64,000 nt of DNA from Roseateles amylovorans (GCF_025398155.2 NZ_CP104562.2:1-64000); one strand, 5' to 3'. Counted from the stretch's first letter, positions 1 to 11,693 are shown. Numbers and translations are program-made. Notes: generated from the sequence alone by a model not told the origin.

Positions 1-231
1 GGAGGGCACGACTCTTGGAAGCGAATCGGAGGCCCACGCATTGACGTCCGGGCGTCCGGAAAACCCGCGATTACAGCAAAGATTCGTTGGTCGGTCAATG
101 CAGGCGCGGCACAAGCCCGGCATCGGCGGGGGAATACCTGGGCTTGACCCCGCCAAAAAATCTGTGGATAACCTTGGTTCCGCGGCCTCGGGTCAGTACA
201 ATCTGGCCGCTCGAAGAATAAGTTTTCCACA
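1..231. other. Origin-proximal dnaA leader with DnaA-box-like sites
   Basis: This is the non-coding leader of dnaA. It holds TGTGGATAA at 163-171, a perfect reverse-complement DnaA box, and TTTTCCACA at 223-231, one mismatch from the consensus and abutting the dnaA start. In this bacterial group oriC usually lies just upstream of dnaA, so this is probably the edge of the origin or the autoregulated dnaA promoter. Most of that intergenic region is outside the window. Confidence 0.6.
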
Positions 232-1770
232 ATGAGCGCAGACTTGTCAGGGGCGGCCCTGTGGCAGCGCGGCTGCGAACGGCTGGCCGCCGAACTGCCT
301 GAACAGCAATTCAACACCTGGATCCGCCCGCTGCCCGCAGCGGAAGTGGTCCACATGCAAGAAAAGAACGGCGATGACGCCGTCCTGGTGTCGCTGCGCG
401 TGCCCAATCGCTTCAAGCTGGACTGGATCCGCAGCCAGTACGCCAGCCGCATCGAAACCATCCTGAGCGAACTCGCCGGCAAGCCCGCCCGGCTGGAACT
501 GGCGCTCGCCCCGCGCGAACCGATCGTCCCGCTGCCGCGCAACAGCGCGCCAGCCCTGGGCATGGGCCAGGTGCTGCAGCAGCACGGCCTGCGCAGCGGC
601 CCGAACGCGGCCCCCGGCGCCGAGACGGCCTCATCCGCCGCCCGCGCACGTCCCACGCCAGCGGCCGCGCCCATGAATCCGCCCACTGCGGCCGGCCTGA
701 TCAGCAACATGGCGCCGATGGCGCCGCAGAATCTGCCGCCCAGCGCCACCCGTCACCGCATCAACTCCAGCCTGACCTTCGACACGCTGGTGCCTGGCCG
801 CGCCAACCAGATGGCCCGCACGGCGGCCCTGCACGTGGCCGGCGCGCCCGGCCAGATGTACAACCCGCTGTTCATCTATGGCGGCGTCGGCCTGGGCAAG
901 ACCCACCTGATCCATGCGGTCGGCAATGCGCTGCTGAAGGATCGCCCGGATGCGCGCGTGCTGTATCTGCATGCGGAGCAGTTCATCTCGGACGTCGTCA
1001 AGAACTACCAGCGCAAGACCTTCGACGAGCTCAAGGCCAAGTACCACTCGCTGGACCTGCTGCTGATCGATGATGTGCAGTTCTTCGCCGGCAAGGACCG
1101 CACGCAGGAAGAATTCTTCAACGCCTTTGAGGCGCTGCTGGCCAAGCGGGCCCACATCATCATGACCAGCGACACCTACCCCAAGGGGCTGGTCGACATC
1201 GACGAGCGCCTGACCAGCCGCTTCGACGCCGGTCTGACGGTGGCCATCGAGCCGCCCGAGTTGGAAATGCGGGTCGCCATCCTGATCAAGAAGGCTGACG
1301 CCGAGGGCGCGCCGATGCCTGAGGATGTGGCGTTCTTCATCGCCAAGAATGTGCGCGCCAACGTCCGGGAACTGGAAGGTGCCCTGCGAAAGGTGCTGGC
1401 CTACAGCCGCTTCTCGCACAAGGAAATCAACATTCAGCTGGCCCGCGAGGCGCTGAAGGACCTGCTGTCGATCCAGAACCGGCAGATCTCGGTGGAGAAC
1501 ATCCAGAAGACCGTGGCCGATTTCTACAAGATCAAGGTCGCGGACATGTATTCGAAGAAGCGCCCGGCCAGCATTGCCCGCCCGCGCCAGATCGCGATGT
1601 ACCTGGCCAAGGAACTGACCCAGAAGAGCCTGCCGGAGATCGGCGAGCTGTTTGGCGGCCGCGACCACACCACGGTGTTGCATGCGGTTCGCAAGATCGG
1701 CGGTGAGCGCCAGAAGAACACCGAACTGAACCAGCAGTTGCACGTGCTGGAGCAGACGCTGAAGGGATGA
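232..1770 (+). CDS. dnaA: Chromosomal replication initiator protein DnaA
   Basis: DnaA is the AAA+ initiator that binds 9-mer boxes at oriC, unwinds DNA and recruits the DnaB helicase. The 512-residue protein has the N-terminal helicase-interaction domain (about 1-90), a Pro/Ala-rich linker (about 95-170), the AAA+ core with Walker A GGVGLGKT near residue 218 and Walker B LLLIDDVQFF, and the C-terminal box-recognition domain with the signature GRDHTTVLHAV. Length is normal for Burkholderiales, where the linker is long. It begins the canonical dnaA-dnaN-gyrB order, with dnaN 70 bp downstream. DnaA-box-like sites next to the start imply autoregulation, as known for the family. Confidence 0.98.
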   Translation: MSADLSGAALWQRGCERLAAELPEQQFNTWIRPLPAAEVVHMQEKNGDDAVLVSLRVPNRFKLDWIRSQYASRIETILSELAGKPARLELALAPREPIVPLPRNSAPALGMGQVLQQHGLRSGPNAAPGAETASSAARARPTPAAAPMNPPTAAGLISNMAPMAPQNLPPSATRHRINSSLTFDTLVPGRANQMARTAALHVAGAPGQMYNPLFIYGGVGLGKTHLIHAVGNALLKDRPDARVLYLHAEQFISDVVKNYQRKTFDELKAKYHSLDLLLIDDVQFFAGKDRTQEEFFNAFEALLAKRAHIIMTSDTYPKGLVDIDERLTSRFDAGLTVAIEPPELEMRVAILIKKADAEGAPMPEDVAFFIAKNVRANVRELEGALRKVLAYSRFSHKEINIQLAREALKDLLSIQNRQISVENIQKTVADFYKIKVADMYSKKRPASIARPRQIAMYLAKELTQKSLPEIGELFGGRDHTTVLHAVRKIGGERQKNTELNQQLHVLEQTLKG

Positions 1771-1840
1771 CGAAAAATCACTCGGCCATCAGCGAAAATG
1801 CCGCGTTCGCCCGAACAGCCAACAGTGGAGAGAGGTTGAC

Positions 1841-2965
1841 ATGATCGTGTTGAAAGCCAGCCAGGACAAAGTGCTTGCCGCACTGCAGGCCGTGTCCGGC
1901 ATTGTGGAGAGGCGCCACACCCTGCCTATCCTGGCCAATGTGCTGATCCGCAAGCAAGGCCCGCAGGTGGAGCTGACCACCAGCGATCTGGAGATCCAGG
2001 TCCGCACGACCGTCGAGTTCGATGGCGACGCGGGCGACTTCTCGACCACAGTGGGCGCACGCAAGCTGATCGACATCCTGCGTTCGATGCCCTCGGACCA
2101 GACCGTCAGCCTGACCTCCAACCAGAGCAAGATGACCCTGCAGGGCGGCAAGAGCCGCTTCACGCTGCAGACGCTGCCGGCCGACGACTTCCCGCTGGTG
2201 CAGGAAGCCGCCGACTTCGGCCCGGCGTTCAGCGTGCCGCAGAAGACGCTCAAGGGACTGATCAACCAGGTCCACTTCGCGATGGCGGTGCATGACATCC
2301 GCTACTACCTGAACGGCATCCTGTTCGTCGCCGAAGGCAAGACGCTGACGCTGGTCGCCACCGACGGCCACCGCCTGGGCCTGGCCCAGGCCGAAACCGA
2401 CACCGAAATGCCCAAGCAGGAAGTGATCCTGCCCCGCAAGACGGTGCTGGAGCTGATGCGCCTGCTGAAGGACGGCGGCAAGGGCGAGGAAGAAAACGCG
2501 CCCATCGAGATGCGCTTTGCCGGCAATCAGGCCAAGTTCAGCTTCAGCGGCATGGAATTCGTGACCAAGCTGGTCGAGGGCAAGTTCCCCGACTACAACC
2601 GTGTCATCCCGAAGAACCACAAGTTCCACGTCATCCTGGGCCGTCAGCAACTGCTGGCCGCGTTGCAACGCGCCGCCATCCTGACCAGCGAGAAGTTCAA
2701 GGCGGTGCGCCTAGCCTTCGATCCGGGTCTGCTGTCGATTGCCTCCAGCAATGCCGAGCAGGAAGAGGCCAAGGAAGAGATCGAGATTGACTACGGCGGC
2801 GACCAGATCGAAACCGGTTTCAATGTGACCTACCTGATGGACGTGCTGGCCAACATGAGCCAGGACATGGTGCGCATCGATCTGAACGACAGTTCGTCCA
2901 GCGCGCTGCTGAGCATCCCGGATCACGCCGGCTTCAAGTACGTGGTCATGCCGATGAGGATTTAA
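1841..2965 (+). CDS. dnaN: DNA polymerase III beta subunit (sliding clamp)
   Basis: The sliding clamp encircles DNA as a dimer and tethers polymerase III and repair proteins. The 374-residue product starts MIVLKASQDKVLAALQ and shows the three repeated clamp folds (about 1-120, 130-250, 255-374). It ends in the typical VMPMRI, close to the clamp C-terminus that forms the ligand-binding pocket. A GAGAGG ribosome-binding site precedes the ATG by a few bases. It lies 70 bp after dnaA and 120 bp before gyrB in the same direction, so co-transcription with dnaA is likely. Confidence 0.98.
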   Translation: MIVLKASQDKVLAALQAVSGIVERRHTLPILANVLIRKQGPQVELTTSDLEIQVRTTVEFDGDAGDFSTTVGARKLIDILRSMPSDQTVSLTSNQSKMTLQGGKSRFTLQTLPADDFPLVQEAADFGPAFSVPQKTLKGLINQVHFAMAVHDIRYYLNGILFVAEGKTLTLVATDGHRLGLAQAETDTEMPKQEVILPRKTVLELMRLLKDGGKGEEENAPIEMRFAGNQAKFSFSGMEFVTKLVEGKFPDYNRVIPKNHKFHVILGRQQLLAALQRAAILTSEKFKAVRLAFDPGLLSIASSNAEQEEAKEEIEIDYGGDQIETGFNVTYLMDVLANMSQDMVRIDLNDSSSSALLSIPDHAGFKYVVMPMRI

Positions 2966-3019
2966 GGTCGTTGCGCACCGGTCGCTCCTCGTCGGGAGCG
3001 GTGGGTCGCGCATCCCCTG

Positions 3020-3036
3020 CCCCCGCCAGGCGGGGG
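3020..3036 (+). terminator. Small GC hairpin between dnaN and gyrB
   Basis: Five C and five G residues (3020-3024 and 3032-3036) can pair around GCCAGGC, followed by a weak TTCT. It may attenuate read-through from dnaN, but the short T-run makes it a poor intrinsic terminator. Confidence 0.25.
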
Positions 3037-3085
3037 TTCTAGCCAGATTGACAAACGGCCGCGTGGCGGCCTCGAGTACCCCCTG

Positions 3086-5614
<2,529 letters not shown>

Positions 5615-5633
5615 TCTGCCGGTTTGTTAGATG

Positions 5634-5748
5634 ACGGTTTTAGCCGGACAGGTCTTGAATTCGCTGGACGGAGATGCTGGATAGCGCCGGACTTTCCGTC
5701 TGATGACGCGCACAAGCCTCTGATTCGTAAAGAGTCAGGGGCTTTTTT
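5634..5748 (+). repeat. Imperfect direct repeat, copy A (after gyrB)
   Basis: A block beginning ACGGTTTTAGCCGGACAG, containing TCGCTGGAC and GCGCACA and ending in an AAGCC...GGCTTTTTT hairpin, recurs in the same order and orientation at 20001-20116. The two copies bracket about 14.4 kb of accessory DNA. Only the block ends and the terminators are clearly alike; the middle has diverged. Copy A may be the native gyrB 3' region and copy B its duplicate, or both may be insertion-sequence relics. Confidence 0.45.
5714..5748 (+). terminator. Intrinsic terminator downstream of gyrB
   Basis: AAGCCTCTGA (5714-5723) pairs with TCAGGGGCTT (5735-5744), with one G-U pair, followed by six T. It sits about 100 bp after the gyrB stop. 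A related, stronger hairpin occurs at 20082-20116. Confidence 0.7.
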
Positions 5749-5844
5749 CTTTGATGATGGCGGAGGGGATGTCCATGTGCTTGACTCCACTCGCGCTGGG
5801 TGAGCTGGCGCCCGCGGGTGGGCGCTTCAGGCTGCCAGCGGACC

Positions 5845-6074
5845 TTAGCCGCTTGCGAACTGCGTAGCCTTTGGAGGTGTACCGAGACGCCGCCACTCAC
5901 TGAGCACTTTGCCTGCAGCCTTCTTAAACCTGGCGTCTTCGTTATCGCCGTTCATAGCTCGCAGCAAGGACACGGCCATCGATTCCTTGTCAACGCGGAA
6001 CAAGCCTCTGTGCTCTCCAATGAGCAATCCATCGATTGCTGAACCTGGGGTCCTTCGCTCTGACGTCAGCAAAG
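5845..6074 (-). pseudogene. Possible 3' fragment of an unrecognised gene
   Basis: On the minus strand next to the truncated IS3 orfB, an open frame reads GLFRVDKESMAVSLLRAMNG and ends KATQFASG before a stop. It has no start of its own and joins directly to the transposase fragment, so it looks like the tail of a gene cut by the insertion. The family was not recognised. It may be chance coding potential. The rest of 5749-6074 shows nothing recognisable. Confidence 0.25.
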
Positions 6075-6700
6075 AAGACGTAGTCCACATACTGTTCGGT
6101 CTCTGTTGTCCATGCGAATCGACAGCGGCGGGCCGTACCAGTCCACCAGCCGGTCCATAGTGCGAATCAGCATCGAGGCCGGCAGCGATTGGCCCACCTG
6201 GATGGTAAGCGCCTCGCGGTCGGCCTCGTCGATCACGTTGAACGTTCGGAACCGGCGACCGTCGTAAAGCACGTCATTCATGAAGTCCAAGGCCCACCCC
6301 TGATTGACGTACGAACCCGCAGCCAGCGGCACGGGTTCTCGATTGGGAATGCGGCGGTTCATTCGGCGGCGGATGTTCAGCCCCAGCTCGCAGTACACCC
6401 GCCAAACCCGCTTGTGGTTCCATGGCCGGCCGTCCAGGCGTAGCCGGTCAAAGCACTTCCAGAAGCCCCAACGGCCATTGCGCTCAACGACGCCGTTAAG
6501 CGCATCAGTGACCTCGGCGTCCCTTTCCATCGGCTGCAGCGGCACTTTGTAATACGCCGCCCGCAACAAGCCTGCGGCCCTGCAGGCTCGTAAGATCGAC
6601 AGGCTGTGCTCGGTCACCAAGACCTCGATCACCTGCCGCTTCGCGGACGGCGTCAGGTTTTTTTGTCTTCACGGCGTCCATGGGCAAGATTCGGTCATTT
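6075..6700 (-). mobile_element. IS3-family (IS407-like) orfB transposase remnant, truncated
   Basis: The minus strand encodes the first two-thirds of an IS3-family OrfB. It starts near KNLTPSAKRQVIEVLVTEHS, continues with RNGRWGFWKCFDRLRLDG and WNHKRVWRVYCELGLN, then the catalytic-core parts WALDFMND (first Asp) and IRMDN (second Asp). It then runs into unrelated sequence, so the third acidic residue (Glu) and the C-terminus are missing. Seven consecutive A on the coding strand (6658-6664) sit where an OrfA/OrfB frameshift is expected. Upstream OrfA is essentially absent. The element is dead. The residue pattern matches the IS407 group (from memory, not a search). Confidence 0.85.
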
Positions 6701-6761
6701 CACTGTGTGGTCGTCGCCGACTGTCGAATATCCAAGGCACCGGCCGGGCCAGCGACCACCG

Positions 6762-7289
6762 TTAGGTGCGCACGATACGACCCCACCACGGTTCGGCTCC
6801 CTCACTGCGGGCTGGACAGCACGCTGCTGATCCCTTTAAGCCCCCCGGTGCGGCCAAACTACATCGGCGGACGTACTGAATGTCCGTCTCGCCTTCATAT
6901 TCCCGCGTGAAGCCATGCCGCTCGTAGAACCGAGTGGCGTCGCTGAGCCGAAGCGCCCGAAGCCGCACGTCGAGCTGATGTGCATCCGAGAGCGCCAGCA
7001 CCCGCGCCAGTGCGCAAGCGCCAAGCCCTTGCCTCTGAAGATCCGGATCCACGTACAGGTGGTCCAGATAGAGGTCGGTATCCCGACGCCGCAGGACGTA
7101 GAACCCAGCGATCCTCCCGCTCAGCTGCATGACCGTTGCGTCATGCGGGCGCAGCGTCTGAAGAAAATGGTCACGCGTCCGAAGAGGATCGAGGGCGCTG
7201 TCCTCCAGGCTCTGCCGCATAGCCCGCAACAGCACGCCCGCCAGGTCGGATTTGATCTCGTCCGTGGCCGTCACCCATTCAACTTGCAT
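6762..7289 (-). CDS. GNAT-family N-acetyltransferase
   Basis: This 175-residue protein has the GNAT fold: YLDHLYVDPDLQRQGLGACAL near residues 73-93 carries the acetyl-CoA pyrophosphate-binding signature (Q/R-x-x-G-x-G/A), and LRLSDATRFYERHGF is the usual C-terminal helix-strand. The acceptor substrate cannot be told. The ATG is preceded by GGAG at a good distance. The last 30 residues (after IQYVRR) do not look like GNAT sequence and run toward the IS3 remnant, so the original 3' end may have been replaced by insertion. It is divergent from the regulator at 7524. Confidence 0.85.
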   Translation of the reverse strand: MQVEWVTATDEIKSDLAGVLLRAMRQSLEDSALDPLRTRDHFLQTLRPHDATVMQLSGRIAGFYVLRRRDTDLYLDHLYVDPDLQRQGLGACALARVLALSDAHQLDVRLRALRLSDATRFYERHGFTREYEGETDIQYVRRCSLAAPGGLKGSAACCPARSEGAEPWWGRIVRT

Positions 7290-7523
7290 CGGCTATCTCC
7301 GTGTGAGTGCTGGTATGCCAGCATGTCCAAAGCCGCGTACACGCTGCCGCTGCGGTTCTGCCCCGTAGAATTGCGCTCTTCTGTATTCATGAGGCAGCGC
7401 CGCTTGCGCGGACAAGGGCCGGAGGGAATGGTCCTGAAGAACGGCGGCTGTCTCGTTGCCCTCTTTACTGCGCCAGTAAAAGGTAGTTTCTTGTCTGAGC
7501 ATGACTCCATAGGAGCCCCCGCG

Positions 7524-10088
7524 GTGCGCAGCGTCAGGTTCGGCGCCTATGAGCTGTCCCCCGCTCTGCGGCTGTTGTCCAGGGACGGACAAGCCGTCTC
7601 GCTGGGCGCGCGCGCATTCGATATCCTTGTGGCGCTTGTGGAGCGGCACGGGCGCGTCGTGTCCAAACACGAGCTGATGACGATCGTCTGGCCGACCACG
7701 GTCGTTGACGAGGGCAGCGTGCGGGTTGCCATGAGCGCCCTGCGAAAGGAACTGGGGCCGGAGCTCATTGCGACTGTCCCCGGGCGGGGCTACCAGTTCA
7801 CCGCCCAATTGCAGGCGGATGAATCGTCGGCAAGCTGTGGCCAGATCAGCGTCACCGGGCCCGCCGGCCAGCGCGCGGCTACCGATGAAACCCGCAGACT
7901 GCTGGGCCGGGATGCCTTGCTCGAACAGATCCGTGAAGCATTTGGTCTTGGCCGACTCGTGACGTTGACGGGCCATCCCGGCACCGGCAAGACCGCCCTC
8001 GCTCGGGCGCTCCGCTCTGGCCACGCGCATGGCATGGGCGCTCAGGAAGCCGCGCCGGTGTACTGGATCGATCTCGCAGCGCTCAGCAGCGACCAGCATC
8101 TGGTTGCCGCCATCGCCCAGGCTTCTGATGTGGCGGTCACGGACCACGCGAGCGCCAAAGCCTTGGTGGCGGCGCTGCGCAGCTCGCAGGCGCTGCTCAT
8201 TCTCGACAATGCGGAGCACATGGTCGACGCCGTGGCGTCCATGGCCCACCAACTTCTGGAAGGGTGTCCCCAGGTTCACTTGTTGGTCACGAGCCAGGTT
8301 CGCCTCAAGATTGCCGGCGAGCTGGTGGTTCTCGTGCCTCCTTTGGAGGTGGCGCAGACGGGCATGGATCATGGTCAGGCGCAGCAATGGCCCGCACAGG
8401 CTCTGTTTCTGCGGCACTGCAGACAGTTCGGCCGCCCGCTGCCCATCACCCAGCAGAACCTGGACCTTGTCTCCGACATCTGCCTGCGGGTCGACGGCGT
8501 ACCACTGGCCATTGAATACGCCGCCGCGGCCGTGCCGCTGCTGGGGCTCAAGGGCGTGGCGGACGCGCTTGATGCACGCCGACTGGCGATGAGCGCCGGC
8601 CGGCGAGACGCCCCTGATCGCCAGCGCACGTTGCGCGCCGCACTGTCCTGGAGCGTGTCTTTGCTGGGGCCGTACGAGCAGTCCGTTGTTCGGCGCATGG
8701 GCGTCTTCCTTGGCAGCACCTCGATGCAGCTGCTCGAGCCGGTCGTGAATATTGAAGGCGAAGATCCTTGGCGTGTCATGGAGGCGCTCTCCGAGCTCAT
8801 TGATCGTTCCTTGGTGGTTCCCGAGGACGACGGCATCGTCACGCGCTACAGATTGCTGGAAAGCACACGCGCGTTTGCGCTGGAAGTGCTGGGTTCAACC
8901 CGTGAGCTTTCGCCGATGCGACAGCGTCACGCTCAGGTGATGGAAGCGTTCTTCTCCCGCGTTCGCAAAGCTGCCCTGGACGGAACCATGCGGCTGGACG
9001 ACGGCGTCCGCGAGCTTCAGGCCGAGCTGCACAATGCCCGTCCCGCCCTGCAATGGGCGATGGACCATGACGGCCTGCTGGCCCTCGGCCTGGCCTCCAG
9101 CCTCGCGTTCGTGTTGCGAAGGTCGGGCGGCATCTGGGAATCCGGACAATACCTCGCGAAAACGGAGTGCTTCGCGACTGAACACGTTGACCATGCAATC
9201 TCCTGCGGCTGGGTCCGCGAGGCCATCATCCACTGGACCTACGGCAATCGCGCCAAGGCCGTGCATTGGCTTGGCCTGGCCGACCCCGCCTACAGGGCCG
9301 CGGCCAACAGCGTCGCGCTCATCGACCTTCTCGTCCTGAAGGCCAATTGCCTCGACCTGGCCCGCAACAACGACGACGCCCTGGCCGCCGTGCTGGACGA
9401 GATTGCCGCCATGGACAAATCCGGCTTGCCCGACCGACTGCTCACCTTCTGCGCCTCTGGGCTGGTCATGGCGGCCCACCGCCTGGGACGGACCCAGGAG
9501 GTCCAGACCGCTGAGCGTTGGGCGGCCGTGGTTCCTGACGGGGACGCTCATGGACGAATGGGCCTGGTCACCCGCCTGATGAGCATTCAGATTTCGAGCG
9601 GCCGCGCCGCACAAGCTATCGCGCTGGGGCAACCGCTGTTCGACGAACACAAGAACGGCCAGTACCGTCAGGCCCTGCACTGGCTGCCGATCAGTCTCGC
9701 GGCCGCCTATCTCAGCATCGGCGAGCCGCTCATGGCCGCCCACATGGCCAAGGAGCGCCTCGAGGTGGACGTGGGCAACGAACTGCTCTATGCCTGGACA
9801 GATGTGCTCGCGCAGCTGGCATGCCTGACCAATAACCATGCGCTGGCAGCGAGCCTCACCGCATACGGCGACCGCATTTATGCTGCCGCAGGCATTCAGC
9901 GTCCCGCCGTGGAAGCGAACCTTCGAGCCGATTCCATCCAGACCGCATTAACAGCCCTGCCACCCGAACAGTATCAAGCGGCATGCGAAGCTGGCGGGCT
10001 ATGGGATGTCAACGCCATGCAGGCGGCAGCGGAGGCGGTGCTGCTCGCAATCGACCCTGTCAGACCACTGGACGACCTCAAGACGTGA
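7524..10088 (+). CDS. Winged-helix transcriptional regulator with predicted ATPase and TPR-like region
   Basis: This is a one-polypeptide regulator of about 854 residues. An OmpR/CadC-type winged helix (1-95, ending LIATVPGRGYQFTA) is followed by a STAND/COG3903-like ATPase (Walker A GHPGTGKTALA near 150, Walker B LLILDNAEHMVD near 225) and a long helical, probably TPR-like C-terminus. Such proteins are thought to switch by nucleotide and ligand binding rather than phosphorylation. The open frame extends upstream to 6915, but that part is antisense to the acetyltransferase. GTG 7524 has AGGAG eight bases upstream and yields the family N-terminus VRSVRFGAYELSP. ATG 7428 is the alternative. It has a paralogue at 16171-18762. 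The 3' end overlaps the convergent gene at 10078 by 11 bp. Confidence 0.85.
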   Translation: MRSVRFGAYELSPALRLLSRDGQAVSLGARAFDILVALVERHGRVVSKHELMTIVWPTTVVDEGSVRVAMSALRKELGPELIATVPGRGYQFTAQLQADESSASCGQISVTGPAGQRAATDETRRLLGRDALLEQIREAFGLGRLVTLTGHPGTGKTALARALRSGHAHGMGAQEAAPVYWIDLAALSSDQHLVAAIAQASDVAVTDHASAKALVAALRSSQALLILDNAEHMVDAVASMAHQLLEGCPQVHLLVTSQVRLKIAGELVVLVPPLEVAQTGMDHGQAQQWPAQALFLRHCRQFGRPLPITQQNLDLVSDICLRVDGVPLAIEYAAAAVPLLGLKGVADALDARRLAMSAGRRDAPDRQRTLRAALSWSVSLLGPYEQSVVRRMGVFLGSTSMQLLEPVVNIEGEDPWRVMEALSELIDRSLVVPEDDGIVTRYRLLESTRAFALEVLGSTRELSPMRQRHAQVMEAFFSRVRKAALDGTMRLDDGVRELQAELHNARPALQWAMDHDGLLALGLASSLAFVLRRSGGIWESGQYLAKTECFATEHVDHAISCGWVREAIIHWTYGNRAKAVHWLGLADPAYRAAANSVALIDLLVLKANCLDLARNNDDALAAVLDEIAAMDKSGLPDRLLTFCASGLVMAAHRLGRTQEVQTAERWAAVVPDGDAHGRMGLVTRLMSIQISSGRAAQAIALGQPLFDEHKNGQYRQALHWLPISLAAAYLSIGEPLMAAHMAKERLEVDVGNELLYAWTDVLAQLACLTNNHALAASLTAYGDRIYAAAGIQRPAVEANLRADSIQTALTALPPEQYQAACEAGGLWDVNAMQAAAEAVLLAIDPVRPLDDLKT

Positions 10089-10860
10089 GTGAGAAGGACC
10101 GGCGATCGCTGACAGGTGCCTCCGCCTGAAGCAGATCAAAGGCGTAGAGCTGAGTCATCAGCTCCGCCACCGTTCGGCAGGCCATCTTGCGCATGCCATT
10201 GCTGCGATGAATCTTCGCCGTGATCTCGGCAATCCCGAGGTCGGCCGCGATCTGTTTGCTCAGGCGGCCTTTGGCCACCGCGGCCAGCACTTCCTTCTCC
10301 CTGCGGGTGAGCGAGTACCAGCGCGCGACCACGACTTCACGAGAACGCTCAGTGTTTCTCCGCCGTTCGTCATGCTCAAGCGCACCGACCACCGAGTCGA
10401 TCATCTCCTGGGTGCGCAGGGGCTTCTCGAGGAAGTCCCAAGCGCCTGCTTTCATGGCCTTGACGGTCGTTGACACGTCGCAGTGTCCACTGACGAAGAT
10501 CAGCGGCATACTGGCCAGGGCGGTGCTCTTGAGCGTCTGCTGAAGCAGCAACCCGCTGCCCCCGTGCGGACGGATCTCGGCCACCAGGCAAGAAGGCACC
10601 TTTGGCGCAGGCCCCGCCAGGAACTCCGGGACGGAGGCGAACTCCCGCACATCGATCATCATGCTGCGAAGGGCACTGGCCAGACCAAGACGCAGCGATG
10701 GGTCCTGATCCAGGAGAAAGACGGTGCGGCTGGGCATCGAGGCGCTCGTGCTCGTGCGCCGCCCTGATTCATACGCTCGCAACGCGCTTGCATTCATTAC
10801 GTGCCCGTCAGCGACGAATGCATCTCGAACCATGGAGGCAGGCATTGAAGAGTCGGTCAT
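10078..10860 (-). CDS. FixJ-like response regulator with non-canonical receiver
   Basis: The 260-residue protein has a variable N-terminus (1-44), a receiver (about 45-160) and a C-terminal LuxR/FixJ helix-turn-helix (WYSLTRREKEVLAAVAKG near 183-200, then IAADLGIAEITAKIHRSNGM). The phosphorylation pocket is altered: the acidic pair reads D51-Q52 and the phosphoacceptor aligns with E95 (LVAEIRPHGGSGL), while Ser124 and Lys146 remain. A Glu there can mimic phospho-Asp in other regulators, so the protein may be constitutively active or phosphorylation-independent (inference). Its ATG overlaps the stop of the upstream hydrolase (ATGA at 10860-10857), so translation is coupled. No kinase gene is adjacent. 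Confidence 0.88.
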   Translation of the reverse strand: MTDSSMPASMVRDAFVADGHVMNASALRAYESGRRTSTSASMPSRTVFLLDQDPSLRLGLASALRSMMIDVREFASVPEFLAGPAPKVPSCLVAEIRPHGGSGLLLQQTLKSTALASMPLIFVSGHCDVSTTVKAMKAGAWDFLEKPLRTQEMIDSVVGALEHDERRRNTERSREVVVARWYSLTRREKEVLAAVAKGRLSKQIAADLGIAEITAKIHRSNGMRKMACRTVAELMTQLYAFDLLQAEAPVSDRRSFSLTS

Positions 10861-11693
10861 TTGTCGTTTCCACTGATGAAGGCCAGGAGCTCAACATTGA
10901 GGCGGTCCTTATGCGTGTCGATGAGTCCATGGGGAGCCTGCGCGTATCGTCGCAGTGACGCACAGCGCAGCAGGGGTGCCGCGTCCGCGCAGCCAGCGCC
11001 CGCAGGGACGATCTGATCGTCGTCCCCCTGCACCAGCAGGGTGGGCACTGTCAACATCTTCAGATCAGCACTGAGATCGGTGTCTGTGAGCGCTCCCAGG
11101 CAAGCGTGGGCGCTTCGATGGCTGGCCTGCAGACCTTGTGCAAGGAACTTCTCAACCAGACCTTTCGGGCGAACCGCACCCTCCCGGTTCAAACCATATT
11201 GAGGCCCTGCCGCCAGTTCCGCATATAGCGCTGCCCTGTTGTCCCGTTCACGATCCTGCAGGTCCAGCAGGACACTGCGCAGTGGAGCGGCCGTGTCTGC
11301 GTCAGCGCTCACGGCCAGGGGCAACAGGCCGCTTATCAGCACGAGCTTGGCCACCCGGCGAAGACCGTGGCGCGCCACACACCGGACCACCTCTGCCGCA
11401 CCGGCCGCGAATCCCACCAGAACGGCTTGGCGAAGATCCAGAACCTCGAGCAGGGTGCTGAGGTCGTCCGCATAGGAGTCCAGATCGTTGCCGTCCCAGG
11501 TCTGGGTCGAGCGTCCATGACCACGGCGGTCATGGGCGATGGTCCGCAGGCCTCTGGAGGACAGGAACATCATCTGGGATTCCCAGCTGTCAGCGTTCGT
11601 GGGCCAACCATGGCTGAAGACCACGGGCGGACCACTGCCCCAATCCTTGTAGAAGATTCGAGCGCCATCTCGGGCGGTGATGTAGTACGTCAC
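10857..11693 (-). CDS. Haloperoxidase-type alpha/beta hydrolase lacking the nucleophile Ser
   Basis: The 278-residue protein matches the cofactor-free chloroperoxidase group: FSHGWPTNADSWESQM, HDRRGHGRS, and a late acid and base (DDDQIVP; PHGLIDTHKDRLN). The nucleophile elbow that should be GFSxG reads G94-F-A96-A-G98; codon 96 is GCG. The close relative at 12510-13454 keeps GFSTGG. The fold is intact but Ser-based catalysis should be lost, so it may be a pseudoenzyme acting as ligand sensor or partner. No signal peptide is evident, unlike the neighbour. The start is GTG with GGAG seven bases upstream. It is third in a minus-strand run and is coupled by ATGA overlap to the FixJ-like regulator. 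Confidence 0.85.
   Translation of the reverse strand: MTYYITARDGARIFYKDWGSGPPVVFSHGWPTNADSWESQMMFLSSRGLRTIAHDRRGHGRSTQTWDGNDLDSYADDLSTLLEVLDLRQAVLVGFAAGAAEVVRCVARHGLRRVAKLVLISGLLPLAVSADADTAAPLRSVLLDLQDRERDNRAALYAELAAGPQYGLNREGAVRPKGLVEKFLAQGLQASHRSAHACLGALTDTDLSADLKMLTVPTLLVQGDDDQIVPAGAGCADAAPLLRCASLRRYAQAPHGLIDTHKDRLNVELLAFISGNDK

Noticed and set aside
6075..6700. Functional IS3 transposase
   Set aside because: OrfA is missing and OrfB ends after the second catalytic Asp, so it cannot transpose by itself.
6915..7523. Upstream extension of the 7524 regulator frame
   Set aside because: It is antisense to the acetyltransferase, and GTG 7524 has a well-placed ribosome-binding site and family-like N-terminus.
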